Shown here: positions 24,833 through 33,277 of the stretch, piece after piece
Numbering within the stretch: the stretch's first letter is position 1
Layout of the letters: the number at the start of each line of letters is the position of its first letter
Source: JAAYTL01 sp031460505
GTDB lineage: Bacteria; Bacillota; Clostridia; Tissierellales; Tissierellaceae
Reading direction: 5' to 3'
Assembly: GCA_031460505.1 (NCBI GenBank)
Contig: JAVKTT010000001.1
Location: 62,001 to 126,000, forward strand
Length of the DNA stretch: 64,000 nt
Program-made: the position numbers and the translations under genes
The notes under the pieces: generated by a model
Told to the model about the DNA's origin: nothing
Databases searched by the model: none
What the model saw: only the letters and a program-made list of their open reading frames with translations

Positions 24833-27800
24833 CTAGCCGAAGTATTTGATTCCCGACTCAAATATATTGTGTGTTCCCTTTATTTCCATATTTTTGTATA
24901 GACCTTCACCTATTCTGTCTATAGCGGTTAAAGTTCCAAATATTCTTCCTGTTTGACAAGTTAAGGACTCGATATTCATTTCTGAACCAGTAATATTTGT
25001 ACCTTTAAATGAAGTAGCTATCTGACCATTATTTCTAATATCACTATCTTCTGAAAGTATTATTCTACCTTCATAAGTTGCCAATGGTACTGTATATACA
25101 TCTCCAACTTCCATTCCACTTAACCAAGGTGATTTATTGGACTTAACTTCTACATCTACTAAAGTCGATACAAATCCACCTGTTTGATTGTTTTCTATAA
25201 ATGTCCTTACTTCATCCGGACTTACTCTGCCATTGTCAATTAGACCTGATTTTAACATTCCTTGGAATCCATTACCAATTCCTAGAATTAACCCATCTCT
25301 TTGACGGATATGTCCGTCTATTGCTTCTTTTACATAAGGGTTGCTTAATATCAATCTTACTAACTTACCACCTGATTCAGGCTCATTTCCTAGAACAGCT
25401 CCATCTGGGAATGCAATAATCTTTGATTGATCAATTTTTTGTGCTAACACTCTGTAGGATTCTTCTATACTTTCTTTACTAAGAGTATTAAATACAAAAG
25501 TTTCTACATTTCCTCCAGCTTCTTCAAATCTTTGTGTCAATGTATATTCACTATGGGTTCCAGTAAATATTGGTATTAGAACCTTAGGTTTTGTATTTGA
25601 ATTAATGTTTATATTTTTAAATTTGGTTTGTCTTTCAATATCAAAGTCTACTTTTTGCTCTTTTATTGGAAATACGTCGTTCAACGGAGATTCCCAAGTA
25701 TTAAGAAGTTCAGATAAATTAATTTTCTCATCTTCTATTTGAATTTCTCTGGAATCATTAGTAGTTCCTAATACTTCATATTCAGTTCCTTCAAATTCTT
25801 TTTCTAAGTCTAAATTTCTTGGAATTTCAAGTACTATTGAGCCAAATAAAGGTTTAAATAATCTTTCTTTATCAATTTGCTCAAATTTAAATCCAACCAT
25901 ATTACCAAAGGACATCTCTGATATTGTTCTTGCAATTCCACCGTGTTTTACAGTTTGAGCTGCCTTGATAATTCCCTTATCTACTAATTCTTTTATCTTT
26001 GAATAATTAGATTTAAGTTGATTGAAATCTACTAATCCATTTTCATCTATGTGTAAAGGAATCAATACTACATTGTTATCTGCTTCTTTAAATTCATTCG
26101 ATACTATATTTTGTACTTTATCTGATACTACAGCAAAGCTAACAAGTGTAGGTGGAACATCTATATCCTCAAATGTACCGCTCATACTATCCTTCCCACC
26201 GATACTTGGTATATCTAGCTCCTTCTCAACTAAATATGCACCTAGAAGTGCAGCTAGTGGTTTTCCCCATTTACTCTTATCTTCTCCTAATCTTTCAAAG
26301 TATTCTTGAAAGCTTAGTCTAGCCTTTCTATAATCTCCACCTAATGCAACAATTTTAGCTAAAGATTCTATAACTGCATAATATCCACCATGGAATGGAC
26401 TCCATTTTGAAATCTCAGGTTCATATCCATAAGTCATAATTGAGCAAGTATTAGTATTTCCTCTTAATACAGGAATTTTAGCCACCATACCTTCACTAGG
26501 GCTTAGACCATATTTACCACCATAAGGCATAAGTACTGTACCGCCGCCTACAGTATGGTCGAAGTTCATAGCTAATCCTCTTTGACTAGCAATGTTTATA
26601 TCCTTCATATTATCAATAAAAGCATCCTTAATATTATCTATATCAACTGAAGATTCCTGTAAATATCCCTTTTCACTTGGTTGAGTTATTCTAGCAGCTA
26701 TCTTCTTTCTGATACCATTTGTATCAAGGAAGGATCTTTCAATATTTACTATTTCTTGACCTCTCCAGTTCATCTTCAATGCTTTCTCATCTGTTACTTT
26801 AGCAACTACAGTAGCTTCTAAATCTTCTTTGATTGCTTCTTCCATAAATCTGTCTAAATCATTAGAATCTATTACTACTGCCATTCTTTCTTGAGACTCA
26901 GATAATGCAATCTCACTACCATCTAAACCTGGATATTTAAGAGGTACCTTATCTAAATCAATCATCAAACCATCTGCAAGCTCACCTATAGCAACAGATA
27001 CGCCACCTGCACCAAAATCGTTGCATACTTTAATCATCTTGGATACTTCTTCTTTTCTAAATAAACGCACTATCTTTCTTTCTAGTGGTGGATTACCTTT
27101 TTGTACTTCAGCGCCACTTGAATGAAGTGATTCCTCTGTATGTTGCTTTGATGAGCCTACCGCTCCACCTAATCCATCTCTACCAGTTCTACCACCAACT
27201 AATATGATTAAATCTCCTGGTGTTGACTTCCCACGATATACCCAATCCTTTGGCGCTGCAGCTACTAATGCACCACACTCCATTCTCTTAGCCACATAAC
27301 CTTTATCATAGACTTCCTTTATATATCCTGTTGCAGCACCTATTTGGTTACCATAAGAAGTAAATCCTTCCATAGCTTGATGTGCAATCTTTCTTTGAGG
27401 TAATTTCCCAGGTAATGTGTCTTCAAATTTTTGTCTTGGGTCTGCTGCTCCAGAGATTCTCATTCCTTGATATACATATGATCTTCCTGAAAGTGGATCT
27501 CTTATAGCTCCACCTAAGCATGTTGAAGCTCCTCCAAATGGCTCCATCTCTGTTGGATGATTGTGAGTTTCATTTTTAAACATCAATAGCCATCTTTCAA
27601 CTTTTCCATCTACATCTACATCAATTTCAATACTTGCAGCATTTACTTCATCAGATTTTTCTTTATCATCTAGGAGACCTTTCTTTTGAATCTCCTTCAT
27701 ATTAATAGTTGCTAAATCCATTAAGGAAACTGCCCTATCTCTATCTTCATATACAAACTTTCTTGAGGATAGATATTCTTTTATTGCTTCTTCAAAAACT

Positions 27801-28528
27801 TCTTTATATTTTCCTTCATCTATTTGAATGTCTGTTATTTCAGTCATAAATGTTGTATGTCTACAGTGGTCAGACCAATATGTGTCTATTAGCTTGATTT
27901 CTACAATATATGGATCTCTACCTACCTCTTTAAAGTATTTTTGGCAATATAGTAAATCGTCCATATCCATGCCAATTCCATAACTGTATTTAAAGTCTTT
28001 CATTTCATCTTCATTGAATCCTATAAATCCATTTATAATTTCTACATCTTTAACTTCTTCAGATTCCTTTTCATAATTAAAACTATCTAGTGATACTTCT
28101 TTTAACTCAATAGGATTAATATAATAAGACTTAATTTTATCTATATCTTGTTGAGAAACATTATTTACTACAATTATTTTAGAATGTAATACTTCTTTTT
28201 CTTCATCTAATAAAAAGTTTTTAATTAAGATATTTATTGAGTCTTCTCTTTGATTGAACTGACCCTTTACTAATTCAACTCTAAATGCAATCTCATTTTC
28301 TTCAATAGGAGGTTCTTCACTTATTTTATAGAATGCTGATTCATTTAGGATACTGTTAATAGCAATATTCTTTTCTTCATCATTTACATTGACAAAGTCA
28401 TATACATTGATAACACGTACATATTCTAAATTGCTTATACCTAAATAATCCCTAAAATCTCTTAATAATTTCTTACTTTCAGTACAAAGATTATTGTCTT
28501 TTTCGACATAAACTCTTTTACTATCCAA
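24833..28528 (-). CDS. purL: Phosphoribosylformylglycinamidine synthase, single-chain, altered glutaminase site
   Basis: A 1231-aa clostridial single-chain PurL that converts FGAR to FGAM. The synthetase part is intact: SDHCRHTTF near residue 225, ETHNHPTEMEPFGGAST near 310, DFGAGGVSVAIGE near 505 and GGKDSMSGTF near 775. The C-terminal glutaminase domain (from about 985) has lost key residues. The nucleophile elbow reads ILGIGNGFQ, with Gly1085 (codon 25276-25274, GGT) for Cys. The SHGEGR motif reads ATYEGR, with Thr1151 for the catalytic His. Amide nitrogen probably comes from free ammonia or another protein. The start is TTG with AGGAGG 7 bases upstream. It is the first gene after the tandem riboswitch. 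Confidence 0.93.
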   Translation of the reverse strand: MDSKRVYVEKDNNLCTESKKLLRDFRDYLGISNLEYVRVINVYDFVNVNDEEKNIAINSILNESAFYKISEEPPIEENEIAFRVELVKGQFNQREDSINILIKNFLLDEEKEVLHSKIIVVNNVSQQDIDKIKSYYINPIELKEVSLDSFNYEKESEEVKDVEIINGFIGFNEDEMKDFKYSYGIGMDMDDLLYCQKYFKEVGRDPYIVEIKLIDTYWSDHCRHTTFMTEITDIQIDEGKYKEVFEEAIKEYLSSRKFVYEDRDRAVSLMDLATINMKEIQKKGLLDDKEKSDEVNAASIEIDVDVDGKVERWLLMFKNETHNHPTEMEPFGGASTCLGGAIRDPLSGRSYVYQGMRISGAADPRQKFEDTLPGKLPQRKIAHQAMEGFTSYGNQIGAATGYIKEVYDKGYVAKRMECGALVAAAPKDWVYRGKSTPGDLIILVGGRTGRDGLGGAVGSSKQHTEESLHSSGAEVQKGNPPLERKIVRLFRKEEVSKMIKVCNDFGAGGVSVAIGELADGLMIDLDKVPLKYPGLDGSEIALSESQERMAVVIDSNDLDRFMEEAIKEDLEATVVAKVTDEKALKMNWRGQEIVNIERSFLDTNGIRKKIAARITQPSEKGYLQESSVDIDNIKDAFIDNMKDINIASQRGLAMNFDHTVGGGTVLMPYGGKYGLSPSEGMVAKIPVLRGNTNTCSIMTYGYEPEISKWSPFHGGYYAVIESLAKIVALGGDYRKARLSFQEYFERLGEDKSKWGKPLAALLGAYLVEKELDIPSIGGKDSMSGTFEDIDVPPTLVSFAVVSDKVQNIVSNEFKEADNNVVLIPLHIDENGLVDFNQLKSNYSKIKELVDKGIIKAAQTVKHGGIARTISEMSFGNMVGFKFEQIDKERLFKPLFGSIVLEIPRNLDLEKEFEGTEYEVLGTTNDSREIQIEDEKINLSELLNTWESPLNDVFPIKEQKVDFDIERQTKFKNININSNTKPKVLIPIFTGTHSEYTLTQRFEEAGGNVETFVFNTLSKESIEESYRVLAQKIDQSKIIAFPDGAVLGNEPESGGKLVRLILSNPYVKEAIDGHIRQRDGLILGIGNGFQGMLKSGLIDNGRVSPDEVRTFIENNQTGGFVSTLVDVEVKSNKSPWLSGMEVGDVYTVPLATYEGRIILSEDSDIRNNGQIATSFKGTNITGSEMNIESLTCQTGRIFGTLTAIDRIGEGLYKNMEIKGTHNIFESGIKYFG

Positions 28529-28542
28529 TTTTTTTCCTCCTC

Positions 28543-28597
28543 AAAAAATAAATATAGCCCAGCCAGGTAGGTAAAGCGAAACCTACCCGACTGGGCT
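28543..28597 (-). terminator. Riboswitch-controlled intrinsic terminator before purL
   Basis: Minus-strand arms 28597-28581 and 28572-28556 form a 17-bp stem (outer AGCCCAG / CTGGGCT, inner GGTAGGT / ACCTACC, with two G-U pairs between them) around an 8-base loop, followed by ATATTTATTTTTT. The outer 5' arm includes the AGCCC that belongs to the 3' edge of the PRPP aptamer, so folding of the aptamer and of the terminator should be mutually exclusive. Confidence 0.85.
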
Positions 28598-28685
28598 TTT
28601 ATCCCTTCGGTGTAATGCCAAAAAATTCAGCATCTGTACCGCTCGGTCCAGCAGAAATTATTCTCGGAACCCTAGGTACACTTCC
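28594..28685 (-). ncRNA. PRPP riboswitch aptamer (ykkC subtype 2b)
   Basis: The conserved ykkC-class blocks are visible on the minus strand: GTACCTAGGGTTCCG, then GCTGGACCGAGCGGTAC, then ACACCGAAGGGATAAAAGCCC at the 3' edge. The genetic context (purine operon, adjoining guanine aptamer, terminator expression platform) indicates the PRPP subtype rather than guanidine or ppGpp. PRPP binding should occupy the AGCCC arm, prevent termination and turn the operon on. Confidence 0.85.
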
Positions 28686-28752
28686 GCTCATAGCCAATGA
28701 TTTTCGGTCATTCGTAGAAACTTCTCAACCATATTATGAGAAATATATGAGC
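28686..28752 (-). ncRNA. Guanine riboswitch aptamer (purine class)
   Basis: P1 is a perfect 7-bp helix (GCTCATA at 28752-28746, TATGAGC at 28692-28686). Loop 2 contains AATATGG (consensus GATATGG), J2-3 reads TTTCTAC and loop 3 CCGAAAA. The specificity position before TAT in J3-1 is C (GGCTATGAG), as in guanine-type rather than adenine-type aptamers. The 3' edge joins the PRPP aptamer directly. Guanine should favour operon shut-off. Confidence 0.88.
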
Positions 28753-28784
28753 TTACTATTCATTTAGTTTTTAATCTCAATTAA

Positions 28785-28812
28785 ATATTAACATAAGAAT
28801 TTATTATGTCAA
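28785..28812 (-). promoter_or_regulatory. Promoter of the purine operon
   Basis: A perfect TTGACA (28812-28807) is followed after 16 bp by TAATAT (28790-28785) on the minus strand, about 33 bp before the guanine aptamer. The -10 is imperfect. Confidence 0.65.
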
Positions 28813-28820
28813 GATTAAAT

Positions 28821-30425
28821 TTACTTTTTTATATCATGAATCATCAATACTGTATTAAGATTTCTTCCTGCAGGGGTAATCATTTTTCCCTTAGCATATA
28901 AAGCTGAAGATGCACCACCATCAAGATTCATAGCCCTATCACACTTAAGTTCAACCATGATTTTAGCTAGTTCATCCATATTTAAATTTCCACCAGTTAC
29001 CAAGATAAGTTTATTATCTGCCGTAATTCCTAATGCCGATCTTTGTAGTCTATAAACAGAAATCTTAGGATCTCTAAATCCTTGTTTCACTGCATCCACT
29101 ATAACCTTACCATCTTTAACTAAATATGGTCCAGCAGATATCATATGATTAGCCTTATTTAAATCAATCTCAGTAGTGCTTAAATCTGGACCCATTGGTT
29201 CTTCTAAAGCCGCTTCATTGTTTTTCACAGCTTCTTTTATGATGTTTGTGGTATCAAATTTAAGTGTCTTTTCATGATAAAAATCCACAGTCTTCCCTAC
29301 TACAAAACGATTCTTAATATAATCGTTAGTGACTGCATCTTTACCAAAGTACAATACATATCCATCCTTTGGTATAGTAACTTTTTCAGTCTTTAATTCA
29401 ACCTTCGTAATCTTACCATTCTTAACAGTGATTGCCTTACCTTCAGGTACTTCGAATGATTCTCCTCTTTCAGGAGTATATAGGTAAGCTCCTGACGAAT
29501 CTATAGGTTTAGTATTGATGTACCAGATAGTAAAAAGATAGAAATCCATTGCATTTTTATCATTATTCCATTCATTTTTTGTCTTTTTATTGATACTTCC
29601 AAATAGTTTGGTTTTTTGACTTGTCTTTACTTCCTTTTCTACTACTTCTTCCTTCTTATCGCCATTTTCATAATCAGGTATGGATGTCACATACTCAAAT
29701 TCTACAGTTCTACCTATCTTAAATCTATTGTTAATATAATTATCATTTGCAGCATCCTTAGCATAATAGATTATATAGCCATCCTTTGGAATATTTATTG
29801 TTCCTGGGTTTTTAACTAATTTGGTGATCTTATCTTCTTTAACAACTATTGCTGTTCCGTCTTTTAATTCAATGCTTTCCCCTCTATCTGGAGTATATAA
29901 ATAAACTCCAGTGGTATCCACAGGTTTGTTATTTAAATACCATACATCAAATACATAAAAATCCATAGATTGAGTTTTATTATTCCATTTATTTTCTTTG
30001 TTTCCGTCTAAATAGCCTTTTATTCTTGTACTGAAGACTTCCATATTTACCTCGTTTTTATCTTTGATTAGAAATGAGGTATTTGTGCCTTCAAGATAAG
30101 TAAGTTTTTTATTCTTCATTATGGAACCATAAGGCTCTAATGTATCATATGAAGCAAAATAATTTGCATTGATTGCAGCTATAGGTTTTTTCCTATTTAT
30201 CATAGATTGAAAATTTTCAGCCCCTCCAACCCCATCATAAGCTGTTACAACTTCTAACTCAATATCAGGACTATTTAAATCAACTGTAACTACATTTACA
30301 GTTTTCTTAAGTCCATTGATAGTGAATGTTTTAGTAGATACTCCAACATTCTCTGGTGCAGCAAAACTTGTACTGAATGTTGTAAGTACAATAATTATAG
30401 CTAATATAAAAGATCTCTTTCTCAT
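28821..30425 (-). CDS. Secreted phosphodiester glycosidase (NAGPA) family protein with duplicated insert
   Basis: Residues 1-22 are a signal peptide (FILAIIIVLTTFSTSFA). The NAGPA/exopolysaccharide phosphodiester glycosidase fold appears in two halves: INANYFASYDT and EPYGSIM near residue 85, then MISAGPYLVKDGK, GITADNKLILV and MNLDGGASSALY near the C-terminus. Between them sit two repeats of about 110 residues, each with W-N-N, MDFY, YLYTP-RGES, IPKDGY and NRF. The ATG at 30425 is preferred because GGAGGG lies 6 bases upstream, giving 534 aa; the upstream ATG at 30470 would add 15 residues before the signal. Family members act on phosphodiester-linked sugars in cell-surface polymers. The gene is monocistronic. 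Confidence 0.8.
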   Translation of the reverse strand: MRKRSFILAIIIVLTTFSTSFAAPENVGVSTKTFTINGLKKTVNVVTVDLNSPDIELEVVTAYDGVGGAENFQSMINRKKPIAAINANYFASYDTLEPYGSIMKNKKLTYLEGTNTSFLIKDKNEVNMEVFSTRIKGYLDGNKENKWNNKTQSMDFYVFDVWYLNNKPVDTTGVYLYTPDRGESIELKDGTAIVVKEDKITKLVKNPGTINIPKDGYIIYYAKDAANDNYINNRFKIGRTVEFEYVTSIPDYENGDKKEEVVEKEVKTSQKTKLFGSINKKTKNEWNNDKNAMDFYLFTIWYINTKPIDSSGAYLYTPERGESFEVPEGKAITVKNGKITKVELKTEKVTIPKDGYVLYFGKDAVTNDYIKNRFVVGKTVDFYHEKTLKFDTTNIIKEAVKNNEAALEEPMGPDLSTTEIDLNKANHMISAGPYLVKDGKVIVDAVKQGFRDPKISVYRLQRSALGITADNKLILVTGGNLNMDELAKIMVELKCDRAMNLDGGASSALYAKGKMITPAGRNLNTVLMIHDIKK

Positions 30426-30468
30426 AAATTCCCTCCTATGTTGTGTTTTACGTATATATAATGATTTC

Positions 30469-30477
30469 ATTATAGCA
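30469..30477 (-). promoter_or_regulatory. Extended -10 promoter of the NAGPA-family gene
   Basis: TGC-TATAAT on the minus strand is an extended -10 element about 45 bp upstream of the start codon. No good -35 box is visible. Confidence 0.5.
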
Positions 30478-30562
30478 TTTTATTACCCTATTTACCATAA
30501 TTTGTAAAACTTTGAACAGATCAACTTTGAACCTATAAATCAGTGTTATTCGATTCTATTAA

Positions 30563-30571
30563 TGGTATAAT
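30563..30571 (+). promoter_or_regulatory. Extended -10 promoter of the nitroreductase gene
   Basis: TGG-TATAAT, an extended -10 form, lies about 75 bp upstream of the nitroreductase ATG. A second TATAAT follows at 30575-30580. -35 similarity is weak. Confidence 0.45.
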
Positions 30572-30646
30572 ACATATAATGGGTAGTAAGATTAAAAGAA
30601 AATATGAAGTTAAGACAATATTATAAATAAAAAGGAGTGTACAAAT

Positions 30647-31162
30647 ATGCTAGATTTATTAATAAATAGGCGTAGTATCCGAAAGTTCAAAGACCAAATG
30701 ATAGAAAAGGATAAATTAGATAAGATTTTGAAAGGTGCTCTAACTTCTCCTTCAGGAAAGAATATTCAACCATGGGAGCTTATTGTTGTTGATGATAAAG
30801 AAACACTAGAAAAATTGGCTGCTTCAAGGGGTAGAGCTTCTAAACCTTTATCCGATGCTCCTTTAGCAATCGTAGTAGCAGCTAAACCAGAATTAACAAA
30901 TGTATGGACAGAAGATGCATCTATTGTATCTATAGTTATTCAATTAATGGCTCAATCCTTGGGACTTGGTTCATGTTGGATACAATCAAGAGAAAGATTT
31001 ACTGAAGACAACGAAAGTGTAAGTGATTTTGTAAGAGACGTTTTAGATATTCCAGAAAATTATTTTGTGGAATCCATGATAGCAATAGGATATCCTGACG
31101 AAGAGAAAAAGCCTCATGAGATTGATCTAAATACTGATAAAGTCCATTATAACAAGTTTTAA
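30647..31162 (+). CDS. Nitroreductase family protein
   Basis: A small FMN-dependent oxidoreductase of 171 aa. The N-terminal motif INRRSIRKFKDQMI supplies the phosphate-binding arginines of the family, and PSGKNIQPWELIVV, LGLGSCWIQ and IAIGYPDEEKKP follow in order. Short nitroreductases of this type form dimers and reduce nitro or quinone compounds with NAD(P)H; the physiological substrate is unknown. AAGGAGTG precedes the ATG. The FAA hydrolase gene follows after 26 bp and probably shares its transcript. Confidence 0.87.
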   Translation: MLDLLINRRSIRKFKDQMIEKDKLDKILKGALTSPSGKNIQPWELIVVDDKETLEKLAASRGRASKPLSDAPLAIVVAAKPELTNVWTEDASIVSIVIQLMAQSLGLGSCWIQSRERFTEDNESVSDFVRDVLDIPENYFVESMIAIGYPDEEKKPHEIDLNTDKVHYNKF

Positions 31163-31188
31163 ACAATAGACAAAAGGGGTTGGTGATA

Positions 31189-32085
31189 ATGTATTTTGTT
31201 TCTTTTGTGTACGAAAACAAAGAAAACTATGGAGTGTTGAATAATGACAAGACAAAAATAATTCCTATGAATTTATTATTAGGGGACTTAAAGAAAGACT
31301 TACCTGATACTCTTAGGGAATTTATTCAATATTACTCTGATAGTTTAGTTGAGCAATTGAAAAATTTATTACCTAAATTGGATAATCAAGGAATTACCAT
31401 TGATAATGTTAAGTTAAAAGCACCAATAGCATATCCTAGTAGAAATGTATTTTGCATAGGAAAAAATTATGCAGATCATGTAAATGAAGTGAAAAGTATA
31501 TCTACTGGAGATACCTCAATACCTAAAGTACCAATATTCTTTAGTAAAGTTGCAGATCCTGCTATCGGTCATGAAGATTATATAATATACCCTAGTGGTC
31601 ATACAGAAGAATTAGACTATGAAGTAGAGTTAGCTGTTGTGATAGGTAAGGATGGTAAAAACATTTCACCTGAAGATGCTGAAAATCATATATTTGGCTA
31701 TACCATTGCCAATGATATATCAGCAAGGGATGTTCAGGCAAAACATAGCCAATGGTTCAAAGGAAAAAACATGGATACCTTTTTACCAATGGGACCGTAT
31801 CTAGTTCATAAATCAGAAATTGGATTTCCAGTTAAACTTAATATTCAAAGTAGAGTAAATGGCGAACTAAGACAAAACTCCAATACTGAAGAACTAATCT
31901 TTAATATACCATATATCATTTCATCTCTGTCTGAAAGCTTTACTTTAAGAGCTGGAGATATAGTACTTACCGGAACCCCTGCAGGTGTAGGCGCTGGATT
32001 TACTCCACCAAGATACCTAAAACCTGGGGATGTAGTAGAATGTAGTATTGAGAAAATAGGTACGCTTAGGAATACTGTTAAGTAG
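31189..32085 (+). CDS. Fumarylacetoacetate hydrolase family protein
   Basis: A metal-dependent hydrolase or decarboxylase of the FAH superfamily, which acts on beta-diketones or 2-oxo acids in aromatic and acid catabolism. Visible family segments are NVFCIGKNYADHVNEV near residue 84, the metal-ligand region HTEELDYEVELAVVIGKDG near 140, YTIANDISARDVQ near 175 and TGTPAGVGAGFTPPRYLKPGD near 265. I set the start at ATG 31189 (298 aa), 9 bases after AAAGGGG; TTG and GTG codons just upstream overlap the ribosome-site spacing. The substrate cannot be assigned. Confidence 0.88.
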   Translation: MYFVSFVYENKENYGVLNNDKTKIIPMNLLLGDLKKDLPDTLREFIQYYSDSLVEQLKNLLPKLDNQGITIDNVKLKAPIAYPSRNVFCIGKNYADHVNEVKSISTGDTSIPKVPIFFSKVADPAIGHEDYIIYPSGHTEELDYEVELAVVIGKDGKNISPEDAENHIFGYTIANDISARDVQAKHSQWFKGKNMDTFLPMGPYLVHKSEIGFPVKLNIQSRVNGELRQNSNTEELIFNIPYIISSLSESFTLRAGDIVLTGTPAGVGAGFTPPRYLKPGDVVECSIEKIGTLRNTVK

Positions 32086-32104
32086 GGATTATTAAATTAT
32101 GATT

Positions 32105-32153
32105 AAAAAAACAGATGATTTAACTGACCACTGTCAGATATCATCTGTTTTTT
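32105..32153. terminator. Bidirectional terminator
   Basis: A long imperfect hairpin: outer arms AAAAAACAGATGAT and ATCATCTGTTTTTT, inner arms CTGAC and GTCAG around CACT. It lies between the convergent FAA hydrolase and DUF975 genes, with T tracts suited to both directions. Confidence 0.8.
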
Positions 32154-32154
32154 A

Positions 32155-32958
32155 TTATTCATACACAATATTATACTTATTTGGACCATCATCATTTCCA
32201 GATAAAACATTATATAATCTTGCTATAGTCGACTCATAATATGGAGTAACAAAGAATGCTCCTAATCCAAATAATAATGCACCTAATAGATACCAACCCA
32301 TAAAGGACAAATCTAAAACAAACATATCCCACTTATGTCCATATGTAAGTTCTCTACTAATTCCAATAGCTTCACTTGATGTAAGGTTCGTCTCAGTTGT
32401 TAATAGGTATGGAACCATACGATACTCATATGATTTAACTATCCCTGGAATAATCAGTAAAAAATACCACAGAATATTCTTTAGACCGGTTATAAACATA
32501 CATTTAAATACACCCCAGAACTCATCTCTATTAAAGGCTGAAAAGAGGTATTTAAAACTTACATCTCCCTTAAATCCACTTAAGAAAAATCTATTTTTTC
32601 CTACTTCAATGAGTGGACCAATAAATAATCTAATTATCCATAATATTAAAGCAAAAGTAAATATAGTTGATCCAATCATAAATGATTGGAATAACCCTAA
32701 TAATCTTACTCCCCCTTTTATGCCTTCAGACCCTATACTATCTAATACACTATCAAGGTCAATTTTAATATTATGCTGGTACATCCATGATGGACCAAAA
32801 TTTACATTGAATCCTATATTACTATCTTCCCCATCATTTCCATTACTATTTCCACTACCTGAAAGGATAGTAAATATCAGACATACCAAAAATGCCTTCC
32901 AGTAATATTTCCTTAAAAAATCCTTAGCATAATTCTTAAGTTCTACCCTACTCCACAT
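32155..32958 (-). CDS. DUF975 family membrane protein
   Basis: A 267-aa integral membrane protein. The N-terminus WSRVELKNYAKDFLRKYYW is the DUF975 signature, followed by about five hydrophobic segments. Near residues 50-90 is an extracellular or loop region specific to this copy. EAIGISRELTYGHKWDMFVLDLSF is the conserved segment near residue 195. The function of the family is unknown. The gene stands alone between a shared terminator and a 115-bp upstream gap in which I find no strong promoter. Confidence 0.8.
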   Translation of the reverse strand: MWSRVELKNYAKDFLRKYYWKAFLVCLIFTILSGSGNSNGNDGEDSNIGFNVNFGPSWMYQHNIKIDLDSVLDSIGSEGIKGGVRLLGLFQSFMIGSTIFTFALILWIIRLFIGPLIEVGKNRFFLSGFKGDVSFKYLFSAFNRDEFWGVFKCMFITGLKNILWYFLLIIPGIVKSYEYRMVPYLLTTETNLTSSEAIGISRELTYGHKWDMFVLDLSFMGWYLLGALLFGLGAFFVTPYYESTIARLYNVLSGNDDGPNKYNIVYE

Positions 32959-33073
32959 TAAATATCTCCCCCTTAGTAGCTAAAAATAATCTCTATTAAC
33001 TATGATATTTATTTCTCAGTTTACTTATACCCTATTGAAGGATTTTATACTTCCATTCTCCTCCACGATTTCC

Positions 33074-33277
33074 TTATTTAAATAACTTCTTAAACAGCTT
33101 AAATATATCGAAAGTAGTTTTATTATAAACCTTGTTATATACATATTTCTTAGGATTCCTAACCCAACCATATCCCCTAGGCATTTTAAATCCACCTCTA
33201 TGAACTATTTGCCTTTTTAGACTTGTTCTAGCAGATACTCTTTTCTTAAGACTTGGCTTTCTAGGACCAAATTTCAT
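33074..33277 (-). CDS. Small very basic protein, unknown function
   Basis: A 67-aa protein rich in Lys and Arg (KFGPRKPSLKKRVSARTSL at the start, PRGYGWVRNPKKYVYNKVYN in the middle, FKLFKKLF at the end). The ATG at 33277 is chosen because AAGGTG lies 6 bases upstream; a longer frame begins at 33292. The start overlaps the end of the ArsC-like gene by 4 bases, indicating coupling. Similar short basic proteins occur in Firmicutes, but I do not know a function. Nucleic-acid or membrane binding is only a guess from charge. Confidence 0.65.
   Translation of the reverse strand: MKFGPRKPSLKKRVSARTSLKRQIVHRGGFKMPRGYGWVRNPKKYVYNKVYNKTTFDIFKLFKKLFK

Noticed and set aside
24833..28528. purL as a decaying pseudogene
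   Set aside because: The 1231-codon frame is uninterrupted, synthetase motifs are intact and the degenerate residues are confined to the glutaminase catalytic positions.
28594..28685. Guanidine (ykkC-I) or ppGpp reading of the second aptamer
   Set aside because: The purine operon context and the adjoining guanine aptamer favour the PRPP subtype; no guanidine-export or amino-acid biosynthesis gene follows.
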